From the NCBI GenBank assembly GCA_019454705.1, contig JACFNS010000106.1, forward strand, positions 1,583 through 7,695: a stretch of DNA of 6,113 nucleotides, in the 5' to 3' direction. The position numbers were made by a program, and so were the translations under genes. Shown here piece after piece: positions 5,912 to 6,113 of the stretch (positions within the stretch are counted from its first letter, which is position 1; every line of letters begins with the position of its first letter). Source of the stretch: Taibaiella sp. Lineage in GTDB: Bacteria > Bacteroidota > Bacteroidia > Chitinophagales > Chitinophagaceae. A model generated the notes under the pieces. The model searched no databases and was not told the DNA's origin. It saw nothing but the letters and a program-made list of their open reading frames with translations.

Positions 5912-5939
5912 AAGAGAGGCGCCAATTGGCGCCTCTCTT
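5912..5939 (+). terminator. Perfect palindromic hairpin terminator after the VOC gene
   Basis: A 28-base perfect palindrome, AAGAGAGGCGCC / GGCGCCTCTCTT with central AATT, forms a 12-pair stem beginning 17 bases after the VOC stop codon. The T-run is short (CTT then GTTAT), so termination strength is uncertain. Its symmetry allows action on either strand. It shares the GAGGCGC/GCGCCTC stem core with the terminator at 4179-4202. Confidence 0.75.
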
Positions 5940-5989
5940 GTTATATGTCATATACTAAAATTTTAATAGCTAAATAGCGTAATAATTAG

Positions 5990-5997
5990 TATATTTG
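5990..5997 (+). promoter_or_regulatory. Candidate -7 element of a downstream transcript
   Basis: TATATTTG matches the Bacteroidota -7 consensus TAnnTTTG in an AT-rich stretch directly after the terminator, predicting a transcript start near 6003. No TTTG is found at the proper -33 spacing (the nearest T-rich run, 5961-5964, is about 25 bases away). No plus-strand reading frame with an ATG follows before the window ends. Confidence 0.3.
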
Positions 5998-6002
5998 TTA
6001 TT

Positions 6003-6113
6003 GTAAGTGCGTTACTCTTTGAGGCCGGATAACCCCTTACGCACCTCTTCAGCGCAATATCACCCGGCATCAGCTTAACCTGGCTGCTCAATTAAACCAA
6101 TAAAAGATATCGT
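6003..6113 (+). other. Possible structured leader or small RNA, cut by the window edge
   Basis: About 110 bases without a credible gene. They can pair: GTGCGT (6007-6012) with ACGCAC (6039-6044), GCCGG (6024-6028) with CCGGC (6064-6068), and CAGC (6071-6074) with GCTG (6083-6086); GTAAG (6003-6007) with CTTAC (6036-6040) is an alternative to the first stem. They are more GC-rich than the AT-rich promoter-like DNA just before. I do not recognise a known RNA family. On the minus strand two short open tails reach the window edge, so a convergent gene's 3' end cannot be excluded. Confidence 0.2.

Overview
The window reads as an ordinary chromosomal segment of a member of the Bacteroidota, probably a Chitinophagaceae-like soil or freshwater bacterium. 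The signs are the protein families present, the lack of strong Shine-Dalgarno sites, A-rich leaders, and exact matches to the Bacteroidota -7 promoter element TAnnTTTG in front of several transcription units. There is no rRNA, tRNA, CRISPR array, transposase or phage gene.

Layout. Positions 9-1127 (minus) encode an exported PagL-like lipid A deacylase / acyloxyacyl hydrolase family beta-barrel. A short divergent promoter region (1128-1232) separates it from a tightly packed plus-strand operon: a DUF502 two-helix membrane protein (1233-1823), phosphoserine aminotransferase SerC (1807-2889, overlapping the upstream gene by 17 bases) and a DUF1015 protein (2904-4139, 14 bases after serC). The operon is followed by a short GC-rich intergenic repeat and a clear hairpin terminator (4179-4202).

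Next come two less GC-rich genes of unknown function: a small exported protein (4234-4782) and a cysteine-rich cytosolic protein with a CxCxxC cluster (4830-5201). After a 255-base gap lies a PhnB-like VOC-fold protein (5457-5894), closed by a perfect 28-base palindrome acting as a terminator. The last ~170 bases hold no convincing gene, but they have a -7-like element followed by a sequence that can fold, so they may be a leader or small RNA cut by the window edge.

How it fits together. The core is serine biosynthesis: SerC makes O-phospho-L-serine, and the adjacent DUF1015 protein carries a DGHHR motif reminiscent of ParB/sulfiredoxin-fold serine kinases. It is therefore the best candidate here for an undescribed activity in phosphoserine/serine metabolism. 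The other genes look like independent envelope or accessory functions. I see no multi-gene defence, toxin or mobile system; most of the window is conventional.
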